DNA from: an uncultured Lachnospiraceae bacterium
GTDB taxonomy: Bacteria; Bacillota; Clostridia; Lachnospirales; Lachnospiraceae
Assembly (NCBI GenBank): GCA_944381635.1
Contig: CALWLY010000019.1
Coordinates: 1 to 64,000 of the forward strand
Direction: 5' to 3'
DNA length: 64,000 nucleotides
Shown one piece after another: positions 7,597-17,780 of this stretch (position 1 is the first letter of the stretch; every line of letters begins with the position of its first letter). The notes under the pieces are model-generated. The model searched no databases. It was not told the DNA's origin and was given only the letters and a program-made list of their open reading frames with translations. The translations under genes were made by a program, and so were the position numbers.

Positions 7597-10123
7597 ACTG
7601 GCTGGTATTTACATAAGTGATAAATCGATTGCCGTTTTCCTCGAACCACTGGGCAGAGTCGTTTCTGCCTTTTTTGTATACAGTTCCTGTGGAAGGATCC
7701 ATAAGAACAACATTCTGTTCGTTAAAGCCTGTGATCAGTACCGCACTGCCGTCGCCTAAAATGGCAAGCACCGGTATCTCTCTGTCCGGATAATAGAGCA
7801 CTGCCTCCAGACTGCAGCCTTTTAAATCCAGAACCTGGCTGTCTCTGAGGTTTTCCTCCAGTATTTCCAGAACGCTCTTTCCCTGATCCAGCATAGAGCC
7901 TGAGCTTACGGAAGCTGCGGCAAAACTCATCATACTGTCCAGACAGATCTCCAGAGAATCTCTTTGTCCTTCCGCCTTTTCACCTGTGATCGCCATGATC
8001 TGATTGGAAGTGTGAAGACGATCTCTTTTAAACACGTAAGTGCCTCCATCCATCGTCACACTGCCTGCCTCCTGGTAGGCCTGCTCTATAGCTTTGCCGG
8101 GAGATGAATAAATATCCACAACCCCATTTTTCCCATATACATAGTATCGGATCGGCTTTTCTTTCTGCTGTGGTATTTCAATATTTCTGCTGCCCTCAAA
8201 CAGTACTTCTCTGGGAGTCTGCAGCTTTACTTTCTGAGGATCTACCTCCTCTTTCACCTGCAGGATCACAATCTTTTCCCGATCCTGGGTCGTTTCCTGC
8301 ACAATGCTGTTTTTCCTGGTCAATTCTTTTTCGTTGTTAACAATCTGATCTTCCTCGCACACCGAATAAGTGTTTCCATTTCTCTCCACTCTTTCCAGCG
8401 CGATCTGATTATTTTCGATGCGGCATCCTGTCACATAAATGTTGTCTCTATGGTACTCGATCAGCACCGTGCCATTTTCATTTTGAATATACACCGTATG
8501 CATAGGGAAGATCATTTCGCCTGCTTCATCCCTTGCCAGACTGTCTTCCATAGCAATACCATAAATCAGATCATCTCCCATAAATCCCAGAGGCATAATA
8601 TAATTTCCCTCCGGGGCGGCTATTTCCGTCACCTTTCCGCTGTTTAAGTTCATAAGAACCAGGGACGAACTGGAATATTTCTCATTCTGTTTCTGCCAGG
8701 AAACCATATGGTTATCTTCTGATACCCGGTAGCTGTCCTCCGTCAGATTCTGAGCAATGATCTCACAGCTCTGGGAATCCAGATTGATATGATAAATGTT
8801 GCCGTCCAGCATCAGGAAAAGATCGTTTTTCGTATTGATGTAGGACAGGTTCTCTATGTCTGCCCTCAGGATATCTGCAGATTTGTCCCATGGAATAAAC
8901 GCAAGTTCCTCCACTGTATTCAGGGTACTTCCATAATGACACACCATAATTCCAGATTCTCCCTCATGCCTTCCCCTGTTCATATAGCCGTAGACAAGAA
9001 AAGTTACGTTTCCGCTTTCATCTGTCTGAAGAATTTTAAAATCGTGGTTGTTATAAGTTTCCCTCAGATCAAGATAGCTGTCCCTGTAAAAGGAAAAGAG
9101 ACGGGCGAATTTCTGCTCTGCGCAGTGATACGTATAAAGGGTGCCGCAGTGAGTAAACGCCACTACATTTCCGTCATCGCTTTCCATTTTCTCCACATCC
9201 GCATCTGTAATCCCCAGGTTGATGCCATCTGTCCGGAAAGAGGATGCCTTTTCTTCCAGATATTGATTCATGGTTCTCTCATAATCCAGAAGATAATTTC
9301 TGTCCGCCGTGTAGCGAACTCTGAAATATTCTTCCACCGCTGCATAGGCTGTCCGTCCATCCGCCGGATAACTTACCAGATATTCCAGTATGACAGACGC
9401 TGTTTGCGGCGCCGCCTCCTTAATGGAAATCACCGGCTCGGTTTCCCTTTTTACTTCCATTCCTCCCCATCCAAGCTGATTTAAATTGCTGTGAATCGTC
9501 ACTTTGGATAAGGTGGTATTGTCTGCCTCAGAATCAGGTTCCAGATATCTGCTCAGTTCACTGACCATTTCCGAGTCAAAGGTGGCCAGGTGAAAATCAT
9601 TGATAAAATTCAGTTTTTCCTGCATGTCGTAGTCCGCCTGAATGACTCTTGTATAATAGCGGACCTCTCTGTCTTCTTCCAAAGTCAGTATCAGTATCAG
9701 GTTGTATTCCTCTCCCGGAGTCATCAGATCTTTGGGCGCAAACTTTGCAGTAATCGTGTCTTCCTGCTGCGTATAATCCGTAATCTCCGTGTTCTCCACC
9801 AGACGGTTCCCGTCCAGGCTTCGTATCTCGAAACTCATCCCGTCAACAGTCTGGCCAAACAGATCCACTTTGATCTCTATCTCTCTGTTCTCTCCCATGG
9901 GAGTGATAGTTTCCCGCATGGATCCTTCATCCATCTCCTGAAGATACCCATGCATCAGATTCACTTCATAATCCCCCAGCATGACCGAAACAAGAGGTAA
10001 GGAGGCTTCCGCCATTTCCGCAGTCATATCTGTGTTTCCCTTATTCATAAACAGACTGAAAAAAATCAGCGAGAGCAGAAAAACTCCGGCAAAGCTTCCC
10101 AGCTTGATGATCAGTTTTTTCAT
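7595..10123 (-). CDS. Membrane-anchored surface protein with C-terminal C39-like domain
   Basis: An 842-residue protein of unknown function. After a short basic N-terminus (MKKLIIKL) there is one transmembrane segment (GVFLLSLIFFSLF), and the rest should be outside the cell. The central ~450 residues are rich in short beta-type repeats ending in polar turns, suggestive of a propeller-like fold. The C-terminal ~130 residues (from CLDSMMSFAAAS to VLITGFNEQNVVLMDPSTG) resemble the papain-like C39 fold, but the usual catalytic Cys-Gly and GH-H segments are not intact: the position before VLITGF reads DGSA. It may therefore be a non-catalytic domain. An ATG at 10174 is in frame, but the ATG at 10123 has AAAGGAA nine bases upstream and starts right before the membrane segment. 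Confidence 0.65.
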   Translation of the reverse strand: MKKLIIKLGSFAGVFLLSLIFFSLFMNKGNTDMTAEMAEASLPLVSVMLGDYEVNLMHGYLQEMDEGSMRETITPMGENREIEIKVDLFGQTVDGMSFEIRSLDGNRLVENTEITDYTQQEDTITAKFAPKDLMTPGEEYNLILILTLEEDREVRYYTRVIQADYDMQEKLNFINDFHLATFDSEMVSELSRYLEPDSEADNTTLSKVTIHSNLNQLGWGGMEVKRETEPVISIKEAAPQTASVILEYLVSYPADGRTAYAAVEEYFRVRYTADRNYLLDYERTMNQYLEEKASSFRTDGINLGITDADVEKMESDDGNVVAFTHCGTLYTYHCAEQKFARLFSFYRDSYLDLRETYNNHDFKILQTDESGNVTFLVYGYMNRGRHEGESGIMVCHYGSTLNTVEELAFIPWDKSADILRADIENLSYINTKNDLFLMLDGNIYHINLDSQSCEIIAQNLTEDSYRVSEDNHMVSWQKQNEKYSSSSLVLMNLNSGKVTEIAAPEGNYIMPLGFMGDDLIYGIAMEDSLARDEAGEMIFPMHTVYIQNENGTVLIEYHRDNIYVTGCRIENNQIALERVERNGNTYSVCEEDQIVNNEKELTRKNSIVQETTQDREKIVILQVKEEVDPQKVKLQTPREVLFEGSRNIEIPQQKEKPIRYYVYGKNGVVDIYSSPGKAIEQAYQEAGSVTMDGGTYVFKRDRLHTSNQIMAITGEKAEGQRDSLEICLDSMMSFAAASVSSGSMLDQGKSVLEILEENLRDSQVLDLKGCSLEAVLYYPDREIPVLAILGDGSAVLITGFNEQNVVLMDPSTGTVYKKGRNDSAQWFEENGNRFITYVNTSQ

Positions 10124-10189
10124 ACTAACTTTTGTTCCTTTCCAAAATAAAACATCAAAATCCTTTTGCTGCAAAAACCCGCTTTCTCT

Positions 10190-11326
10190 TTATTTTCCCA
10201 GCAGTTCCTGCAGCGTTGTGTGGATATGCAGATGCTCTGACAGCTCTTTTGCTCCGCAGTCTTTACTGCTTTTGTCTTTTCTTTTCACTGCCCTCAAAAG
10301 AATATTTTTAGGCGTATGTTCCATATCGATAAATTCCAGAATCTGGGTCTCATATCCTTCTTCCTCCAGAAGGTCTGCCCGAAGAGCATCTGTCATAAGC
10401 GCGGAGAGACGTTCTTTGATCAGTCCATAGCGCAGAGCACCCTGTAAAGGCTCACAGGAAATCTGCCCGTTCACCTCATGCTGACAGCAGGGAACAGAAA
10501 GGATCACTCTGGCATCCCAGCGTATCGCTTTGTACAGGGCATAATCCGTGGCGGTATCGCAGGCATGCAGCGTCACAACCATATCTGCCCGGTCAGTTCC
10601 CGTATAGTCCGCAATATCTCCGTGCAGAAACTTTAAATGTTCGTATCCATACTTTTCCGCCAGCCTGCTGCATGTCCTGATCACATCTTCTTTCAAATCC
10701 AGTCCGGTCACTTCAATTTCCAGTCCGTTTAACACATGAAGATAATAATACATGGCAAACGTCAGATAGGATTTCCCGCAGCCAAAATCAATAATATGCA
10801 CAGGCCTGTCTTTTGGAAGTATAGGCAAAATATCTTCGATAAATTCCAGAAAACGGTTAATCTGCCGGAATTTATCATAACGGCTTTTTACAATTTTCCC
10901 GTCCGCCGTCTGCACTCCCAGATCCATCAGAAAGGGAACCGGTTTTCCTTCTTCCAAAATATATTTTTTACTGCGGTTGTGAGACAGATCAATCTTTCTT
11001 TCCACCTCGTTCTTTTTCTTCTTGATCGTCATTTTTCCTTTTTTGCTTACCAGAACCACCGCCTTGAATTCCCTGGTTTCTATCTCCAACTGCCTGAAAT
11101 TTTCCTGCATGTCCCTGCAAATGCTTTCCTCCAGCTCTTCAGGCGTAAAATTTGCATGAAATACCTTTGTCCCTTCCGTACTTGTCTGCTGAAAAACAAG
11201 CTGTCCTTTTACCATTACAGGACGTATTTTTCTTTTGCTTACTTTATCGTTTCTGGAATTGCTCAGAATCATCTGATACAGATTCTTATCTATGCTCTCC
11301 TGCAGCAATTTCTTTAATTCATCCAT
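10190..11326 (-). CDS. SAM-dependent methyltransferase (Methyltransf_32-like)
   Basis: A 378-residue class I methyltransferase. The N-terminal half (residues 1-150) is a basic domain with KKKKNEVERKIDLSHNRSKKY. The Rossmann core begins at HIIDFGCGKSYLTFAMYYYL (SAM motif I, about residue 177), with motif II-type EVTGLDL. VTLHACDTATDYAL and SVPCCQHE are characteristic of the family that includes METTL25-like proteins. A nucleic-acid or rRNA substrate is possible but not shown. The ATG at 11326 has AAAGGAA. The gene lies 66 bases upstream of the C39-like gene on the same strand and may be cotranscribed with it. Confidence 0.75.
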   Translation of the reverse strand: MDELKKLLQESIDKNLYQMILSNSRNDKVSKRKIRPVMVKGQLVFQQTSTEGTKVFHANFTPEELEESICRDMQENFRQLEIETREFKAVVLVSKKGKMTIKKKKNEVERKIDLSHNRSKKYILEEGKPVPFLMDLGVQTADGKIVKSRYDKFRQINRFLEFIEDILPILPKDRPVHIIDFGCGKSYLTFAMYYYLHVLNGLEIEVTGLDLKEDVIRTCSRLAEKYGYEHLKFLHGDIADYTGTDRADMVVTLHACDTATDYALYKAIRWDARVILSVPCCQHEVNGQISCEPLQGALRYGLIKERLSALMTDALRADLLEEEGYETQILEFIDMEHTPKNILLRAVKRKDKSSKDCGAKELSEHLHIHTTLQELLGK

Positions 11327-11440
11327 AACTGTTTCCTTTCCACAACAGACGAAATCTGTTTCTTGTCATGAATAATATAACACAAACCCGGGATTCATGC
11401 TTTATTTTATTCTTAAAATTTCCTGTTGCATAAAAAAATG

Positions 11441-11587
11441 TGTGCGCTGGCACACACTCACGCCGAGCGCGATGCCGTCAGGCAATGGTTCCCGGCAATC
11501 TCTGATTGCCTGTGCGCTGAGTGCGCATCCTCAGCGGAGCGTCCTTTTTTATACGATAGGAAATGAAGTTTCCTATCGTATAAAAAA
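11441..11587 (-). repeat. Structured intergenic repeat copy 1 (type A)
   Basis: In the direction of the flanking minus-strand genes it starts with a palindrome of 19-bp arms (TTTTTTATACGATAGGAAA at 11545-11563, complement at 11569-11587, loop TGAAG). A GC-rich body follows with hairpins CGCTGAG/CTCAGCG, GGCAAT/ATTGCC and GTGTGC/GCACAC. It shares words such as GAGTGCGCATCC and CAGCGGAGCGT with the copies at 38.0 and 47.6 kb. Confidence 0.85.
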
Positions 11588-11630
11588 GATTTGCTCCGCA
11601 GTTTCTTTCTGCCCGCAGAGCAAATCTTTT
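11584..11630 (-). terminator. Terminator of the MoxR/DUF58 cluster
   Basis: AAAAGATTTGCT (11584-11595) is complementary to AGCAAATCTTTT (11619-11630), with inner CGCAG/CTGCCCGCAG pairing. The minus-strand transcript ends in a U-run that merges with the palindrome of repeat copy 1. Confidence 0.7.
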
Positions 11631-11640
11631 CCGCCGAAAA

Positions 11641-12018
11641 CTAAAAGCGCAGATATCCCCCTCTTTTTTCATGTCTTCGTTTATAAATCTCATAGCATAA
11701 CAAAAGCTGCACCATCTGCTGTATCCAGTTCCATTTTTCCTCTGAGATCTGTTCCTCTCCCTGTTCCCTTCTGAGCACAGCCATAATGTCCCCCGTCATT
11801 TTATAAATAGCCCATCTGTCCGGATATTCATCATAAATTATGCTGCCGTCATAATCAAACTTATCTAACACTGAAGAAACCTTTTTCTGATATTTCCTCG
11901 CTTCCGCCGGATACATATCCTGCAGATATTCCAGGTCTTTTCTTATGCAATCCTCTTCCTCATAAAACATGGGAAGGGGGTATGTCATGTAAAAAGGCAG
12001 TATTTTCGGGCGCTTCAT
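11641..12018 (-). CDS. Conserved hypothetical protein, last gene of the MoxR/DUF58 cluster
   Basis: A 125-residue soluble protein, rich in Tyr and charged residues (YPLPMFYEEEDCIRKDLEYL). No membrane segment and no recognised catalytic motif were seen. It starts one base after the stop of the 480-residue membrane gene, so it is translationally coupled to it. This placement suggests a role with the MoxR cluster, but the function is unknown. Downstream are the terminator and repeat copy 1. Confidence 0.65.
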   Translation of the reverse strand: MKRPKILPFYMTYPLPMFYEEEDCIRKDLEYLQDMYPAEARKYQKKVSSVLDKFDYDGSIIYDEYPDRWAIYKMTGDIMAVLRREQGEEQISEEKWNWIQQMVQLLLCYEIYKRRHEKRGGYLRF

Positions 12019-12019
12019 A

Positions 12020-13462
12020 TCAGTTATTATCCTTTTTCGCAGCTTTCTTACGTTTATGATATGCAGACTTTACCAAAAAGTTTCCGGATGGCCCTTTCGT
12101 CTTAAAATCAGTGTCCTGATCTTTTGTCTCCTTTTTTCTGTCCACAGACAGCTTCCGGAGCTGTCTACGCAGCAGCCCCTGATACAAGAGCGCTTCTCTC
12201 ACCTTTTCTTTGTCCACAGCCTCCTTTCCATACCTTGCCTGCTCATACAGCGCTGACAATCCTCTCCAGCCTCTTTTCCAGTCTTTCTTTTCGCTTTCTT
12301 CCCGGAAAATGGCCGCCTCCCGCATGGTTTCTTCAATTTCTTCCACCGTCAAAGGAGAAAGCTTCTGTTTTTCAAATTCCAGTTTTTCTGCTGCCGACGC
12401 CACGCTTTTTTCATAAATATAACGGACTTTCTCCTGGCTGTTTCCCGTAAAGCGCCGAAACAGCTTTCTGTCTTTTTTTCGGTCCCGCGTAATCTTTTCG
12501 GCCCATTCCTCAAATAACGCCTCTTCCTTCTCTTCCCCCGGCTTTTCTTTGTAAAATTCGTGGATCAGCCAGCGGATCAAACGGAACAGAAGATATACTG
12601 CTGCAATCACAAGCGCTGCCTGCACCAGGTACAGGAGCAGATTCTGAAGCAGCACCAGCCATTCCGGCGGCGGAGAATACTCTCCCGGCATAACGGGAGC
12701 GGCTCCTTCTGCCGCAGGCTGCCCGGTTATCTCCTGAGGAACTTCTTCCGTATCCTGTGCCAAAAGTTTCCCTATGATCCTGGCAATTCCCCAAAGCAGG
12801 CTCTTCATACCTTCTGTCAACACATCAAACAAGCCGCTTCCCGCTGCCAGAAAGATCAAAAGACCGGTTCCCAATGAGAAAAACACCATAAGCACCGCGC
12901 CGTTTTGAAACATATTTTTCTCCGGGATTTTTCCGGAAGATCTTCTGTTTACATCCAGAAAACCAAGATAGTTCTCCAGATACTGATACAGAAATAAAAG
13001 AAAAATATAAAAAATTACAATCCACAGTATCCGATCCTGCCCATATTTCCAGTCAAAATGGCCGCAGAGCACGAAAGCTCCGGCAGCCGAAGCTGCGGCG
13101 AAGGGAATATAAAAAACCCCTTCCGCGCTCCATCTGCTTTTGATTCTCACCTTCAGAGAATGTCCCTCATAAATGACTGCCAGCAGGGCTGCTGTACAAA
13201 GCCATACTATATCTTCTCTCACCGGCCACAGGTAAAGGACAAATATTCCCGCGTGAAGCAAAAGGAAAAGCAGAAACTTCCGGCAGTACCTTCGGCACAC
13301 ATACAGTGCCGCTGCCAGAAAAAACATATAGAAATAGTGCCATCCCAGCTCTTCCCTTCGTCCGCTTGCCCCCTGAACAGCCAGCTCCAGGCAGAGAACC
13401 ACACAGAAATTCAGAATGATTTCCATCACTTCGCTGATCGTATCAAGCCGTTTATTGTTCAT
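12020..13462 (-). CDS. Polytopic membrane protein with DUF4129-like C-terminus
   Basis: A 480-residue membrane protein with about seven hydrophobic segments in the first 210 residues, an extracytoplasmic Pro/Glu-rich loop (DTEEVPQEITGQPAAEGAAP), one further membrane segment near residue 280 (LLLYLVQAALVIAAVYLLF) and a long charged cytoplasmic tail. The tail ends with LSALYEQARYGKEAVDKEKV, which resembles the DUF4129 domain that follows MoxR and DUF58 genes in many bacteria. The transglutaminase domain common in such clusters is missing. It probably works with the MoxR ATPase and DUF58 protein upstream; the biochemical role is not known. Confidence 0.65.
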   Translation of the reverse strand: MNNKRLDTISEVMEIILNFCVVLCLELAVQGASGRREELGWHYFYMFFLAAALYVCRRYCRKFLLFLLLHAGIFVLYLWPVREDIVWLCTAALLAVIYEGHSLKVRIKSRWSAEGVFYIPFAAASAAGAFVLCGHFDWKYGQDRILWIVIFYIFLLFLYQYLENYLGFLDVNRRSSGKIPEKNMFQNGAVLMVFFSLGTGLLIFLAAGSGLFDVLTEGMKSLLWGIARIIGKLLAQDTEEVPQEITGQPAAEGAAPVMPGEYSPPPEWLVLLQNLLLYLVQAALVIAAVYLLFRLIRWLIHEFYKEKPGEEKEEALFEEWAEKITRDRKKDRKLFRRFTGNSQEKVRYIYEKSVASAAEKLEFEKQKLSPLTVEEIEETMREAAIFREESEKKDWKRGWRGLSALYEQARYGKEAVDKEKVREALLYQGLLRRQLRKLSVDRKKETKDQDTDFKTKGPSGNFLVKSAYHKRKKAAKKDNN

Positions 13463-13511
13463 AAATTCCCTGTCCCTTCTGTTTTCACATATTCTCCTCT
13501 GCTTTTTTACC

Positions 13512-14636
13512 TCATTGTTTTTCGATTGGAAATCGATAAAAATTTTCCATAAGTTCAGGCCTTACCTTCACTTCCATATCCGGATAAAGAGGCGCGATCC
13601 ATGCCACATCCATATGCTCTTTCCGGCATTCTCCCAAAAGTTCCTGAAAGCCATCACTGGCGCTTGCGGAAATAAAAATCGTATACACGTCTCTCTCCCC
13701 GGATAATACGTCTTCTTTCATTACTTTTTCAAAGTCCTGTGCCTTCTTTGACAAATCTATTCTGGCCAGCATTCTGTTCACCGTTTCCATCTGGCCGCTG
13801 CCTGCGCTGGCCCTCACCACACTTCTGTTGCCGCTTATTCTATCACAGCCGTTGGAATACAGCGATATCTGAATTCCCTGCTGTAAAAAGAAAAGCGCAC
13901 AGCCTGCCGCCATGGAAATGGATTCCTCCAGCAGTTCTTCCCGACGCCAGATTCCCCCATCTTCCAGGTTGATAAACAGTCTCACTGTTTTCAGAGCCGT
14001 ATAATTTTTCTGATTCACTCTCAGATCTCCGCTTCTGGCCGATGCTTTCCAGTTGATGGATTTCATCTCATCTCCCGGCATATATTCCCGGATCCCCCGA
14101 TATTCAAAAGGATCTTCCAAAAGGTGCCTCTTTGTCAAAACCTCTCCGTTTAACTTCTGAAGGGCAGATAAAAATCCCGGAATTTCCGAAGGTTTGGGAT
14201 ATACATACAAAAAAATGTTGCTGCTGCGGCTTTCATTCATCTCTTTTGAGAAAAACAGATCCCCGCCCACCAGGTCAATTCCGTTTACCTGATAATATCC
14301 CCGCTTTTTGCAGACAAACTCCAGCTTTCTTGTGACTCGCTGCCAGGAAAACACCGTCAGAACGTCATTACGGTAAAACTGATCGGTGACGCTGCTGCCG
14401 TCGTCATCTGGAAAACGGAGGTTTCTTGACATTTGGAACTTCACTTTCAGCATAATAAGGGGCAGCCATTTTCTGTTTTCCACCAGCTCGCTCAAATAGC
14501 ATTTTTCTCCCTGCATCACACTTTTTTCCGAAAAAGAAAGCGTTACATCCAGATTTTTATTCCAGTATTTTTCATAGAAATGAGTCTCTGCCAGGTAAAA
14601 GACAAGAGCTCCCAAAATCACCCAAACAATTACCAT
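13512..14636 (-). CDS. DUF58 domain protein
   Basis: A 374-residue protein with one N-terminal membrane segment (VIVWVILGALVFYLA) and the DUF58 signature DPFEYRGIREYMPGDEMKSINWKASARSG cut at about residues 175-203, followed by a von Willebrand A-like fold (LFINLEDGG, later DVYTIFISASASDG). DUF58 proteins are regularly paired with MoxR ATPases, which are thought to act as chaperones for VWA-type complexes. It lies 25 bases downstream of moxR. Its target is not evident. Confidence 0.85.
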   Translation of the reverse strand: MVIVWVILGALVFYLAETHFYEKYWNKNLDVTLSFSEKSVMQGEKCYLSELVENRKWLPLIMLKVKFQMSRNLRFPDDDGSSVTDQFYRNDVLTVFSWQRVTRKLEFVCKKRGYYQVNGIDLVGGDLFFSKEMNESRSSNIFLYVYPKPSEIPGFLSALQKLNGEVLTKRHLLEDPFEYRGIREYMPGDEMKSINWKASARSGDLRVNQKNYTALKTVRLFINLEDGGIWRREELLEESISMAAGCALFFLQQGIQISLYSNGCDRISGNRSVVRASAGSGQMETVNRMLARIDLSKKAQDFEKVMKEDVLSGERDVYTIFISASASDGFQELLGECRKEHMDVAWIAPLYPDMEVKVRPELMENFYRFPIEKQ

Positions 14637-14661
14637 ATTCTGCTCTCACTCTTTTCTGAAA

Positions 14662-15615
14662 TCATTTTACACAGAAATCTTCTGTGGGCACCGGAACCTG
14701 CTGAAGAATTTCCTTTACAACAGCCGCAGTTTCCCGATAGCCATTCTGCCCATAGGACAGTACCAGTCTGTGCGCCAGCACCGGAACTGCCAAAGCTTTG
14801 ATATCGTCCGGTACACAGTAATCTCTTCCTTCCAGACAGGCGTAGGCGCGGGCGCATCGCATTAATGCCAGTGTTCCTCTGGGGCTGACGCCCATACGTA
14901 TCTTATCGTTTCCGTAAGGCGCTTCTCCTCTGGTGGCTCTCACAATATCCACCAGATACTCTTCCACCGCGGGGTGGATAAAAACTTCCTTTGCCTTTTT
15001 TCGCAAAAGGAAAATATCCTCCGCATTTACCACAGCGCTCAGACTCTCCAGCGGATCTTCTTTCTTGTAGGTATGTAAAATAGCCAGTTCCTCGTCGCGC
15101 TCCGGCATTCCCATAGAGATTCTCATCAGGAAGCGATCCATCTGTGCTTCCGGAAGCGGAAAGGTTCCCGCTGTCTCCACCGGATTCTGCGTGGCAATGA
15201 CAAAGAAAAGTTCCGATAACGGCAGCGTTTTCCCGTCGATGGTCACCTGTCTTTCCTCCATGCATTCCAGCAAACCCGCCTGCGTCCTTGGCGTAGCGCG
15301 ATTTATCTCATCCGCCAGCAGAATGTTTGTAAATACAGGTCCTTTTTTCAATTCAAAATCGCCGGTTTCCCGGTTAAAAACATGCAGTCCCGTAATATCT
15401 GCAGGCAGCATATCCGGAGTAAACTGTATTCTGCCGAAATCCACACCCAAAGATACTGCCAGAGATTTGGCCAGTTTTGTCTTTCCGGTTCCCGGCACAT
15501 CCTCCAAAAGCACATGACCGTCAGCCAACACGACTGTCAGCACCTGTTTTATCACCGTTTCTTTTCCGATAATAACCTTTTTGATATTTTTTATAATTTT
15601 TTCTGTCTGTTCCAT
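14662..15615 (-). CDS. MoxR family AAA+ ATPase
   Basis: A 317-residue ATPase with Walker A EDVPGTGKTKLAKSLA (residues ~37-52), Walker B ILLADEINRATPRTQAGLLE, sensor 1 FFVIATQNPVE and the lid segment GVSPRGTLALMRCARAYA. This is the standard MoxR architecture and length. MoxR proteins are thought to assemble or activate partner complexes, usually DUF58/VWA proteins, which are encoded directly downstream. It is the first gene of the cluster. Confidence 0.92.
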   Translation of the reverse strand: MEQTEKIIKNIKKVIIGKETVIKQVLTVVLADGHVLLEDVPGTGKTKLAKSLAVSLGVDFGRIQFTPDMLPADITGLHVFNRETGDFELKKGPVFTNILLADEINRATPRTQAGLLECMEERQVTIDGKTLPLSELFFVIATQNPVETAGTFPLPEAQMDRFLMRISMGMPERDEELAILHTYKKEDPLESLSAVVNAEDIFLLRKKAKEVFIHPAVEEYLVDIVRATRGEAPYGNDKIRMGVSPRGTLALMRCARAYACLEGRDYCVPDDIKALAVPVLAHRLVLSYGQNGYRETAAVVKEILQQVPVPTEDFCVK

Positions 15616-15704
15616 ATCCTGTCCCTTCTCTCTTCCCGGCGTCTTTTCTCACATTTTCATTCCATGCAGCGATACCGAAATCTTTCAGTCCCCTCCACAA
15701 GAAA

Positions 15705-15831
15705 GAATCTCGCGTTGCGAGATTCCCCGCCTGCGGCGAATCGCCTTGCGATACTTTCCCTTCCGCCGCAGTGCGATTTGTCGCATTTTTTATGTGACAG
15801 GAAATGAAATTTCCTGTCACATAAAAAATGC
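15705..15831 (-). repeat. Structured intergenic repeat copy 2 (type B)
   Basis: The palindrome has arms of 22 bp (15783-15804 and 15810-15831, core ATGTGACAGGAAA, loop TGAAA). The body carries CCGCCGCAGT, CGCCTGCGGCG and a hairpin GAATCTCGC/GCGAGATTC at 15705-15725. It lies downstream of atpC in the same orientation to transcription as copy 1. The 325-base gap between moxR and atpC holds nothing else clear. Confidence 0.85.
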
Positions 15832-15872
15832 CGAAAACGCAGGTAAGCTTGTACTTCCCACATTTCCGGCAT
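15823..15872 (-). terminator. Terminator of the ATP synthase operon
   Basis: On the minus strand ATGCCG (15872-15867) pairs with CGGCAT (15833-15828), with AAA/TTT inside, followed by a run of six U that also forms part of the palindrome arm of repeat copy 2. Confidence 0.6.
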
Positions 15873-15940
15873 AACCGCGCAAAAGATAAACTTTGCTCAG
15901 CTTCTTTTACGGTATTTTGTTCTGAAGAACTTCCTGTCCG

Positions 15941-16348
15941 CTATTTCTTTAACACTTCGATACGGGCCATAGCACGGTAAAGAGCTGTCTGAGCTCTTGC
16001 CATATCTGTGTTTGGCTCATGTCTTCTAAGCCGCTCCTCAGCCCGCTCCTTGGCAGCCAATGCTCTCGCCTCATCGATCTCTTCCGGCCATTCTGCCTCT
16101 TCTGCCATAATCGTGATCCTATCCTGCAGAATTTCCGCAAAACCGGTATGAAGCGCAGCCTCCTTTATGCCATCTTCCGTGGTGATACGCAGCACACCGG
16201 GCTTTAAAATCACAGTCATGGGCACGTGCATTTTATAAACACCAATCTGCCCTTCCTGTGTATTAAATTCGGCCATAACCGCGTTATCATCATAAAAGGT
16301 CCGCTCAGGAGTCATGATCTTCAGTCTGAAATTTCTATCCTCTGCCAT
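15941..16348 (-). CDS. atpC: F-type ATP synthase epsilon subunit
   Basis: A 135-residue subunit of the central stalk, which links gamma to the c-ring and can inhibit ATP hydrolysis. The N-terminal beta-sandwich shows FRLKIMTPERTFYDD and EFNTQEGQIGVYKMHVPMT. The C-terminal helices contain RAEERLRR. Length is normal. It is the last gene of the operon, 10 bases after atpD. Confidence 0.95.
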   Translation of the reverse strand: MAEDRNFRLKIMTPERTFYDDNAVMAEFNTQEGQIGVYKMHVPMTVILKPGVLRITTEDGIKEAALHTGFAEILQDRITIMAEEAEWPEEIDEARALAAKERAEERLRRHEPNTDMARAQTALYRAMARIEVLKK

Positions 16349-16358
16349 ACCGTCACCT

Positions 16359-17750
<1,392 letters not shown>

Positions 17751-17780
17751 CTATTTGTCCCTTTCTTTTTGTTAATAAGT

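Noticed and set aside
8789..9484. 231-codon plus-strand frame inside the C39-like gene
   Set aside because: Antisense to a well-supported minus-strand gene, with no ribosome binding site.
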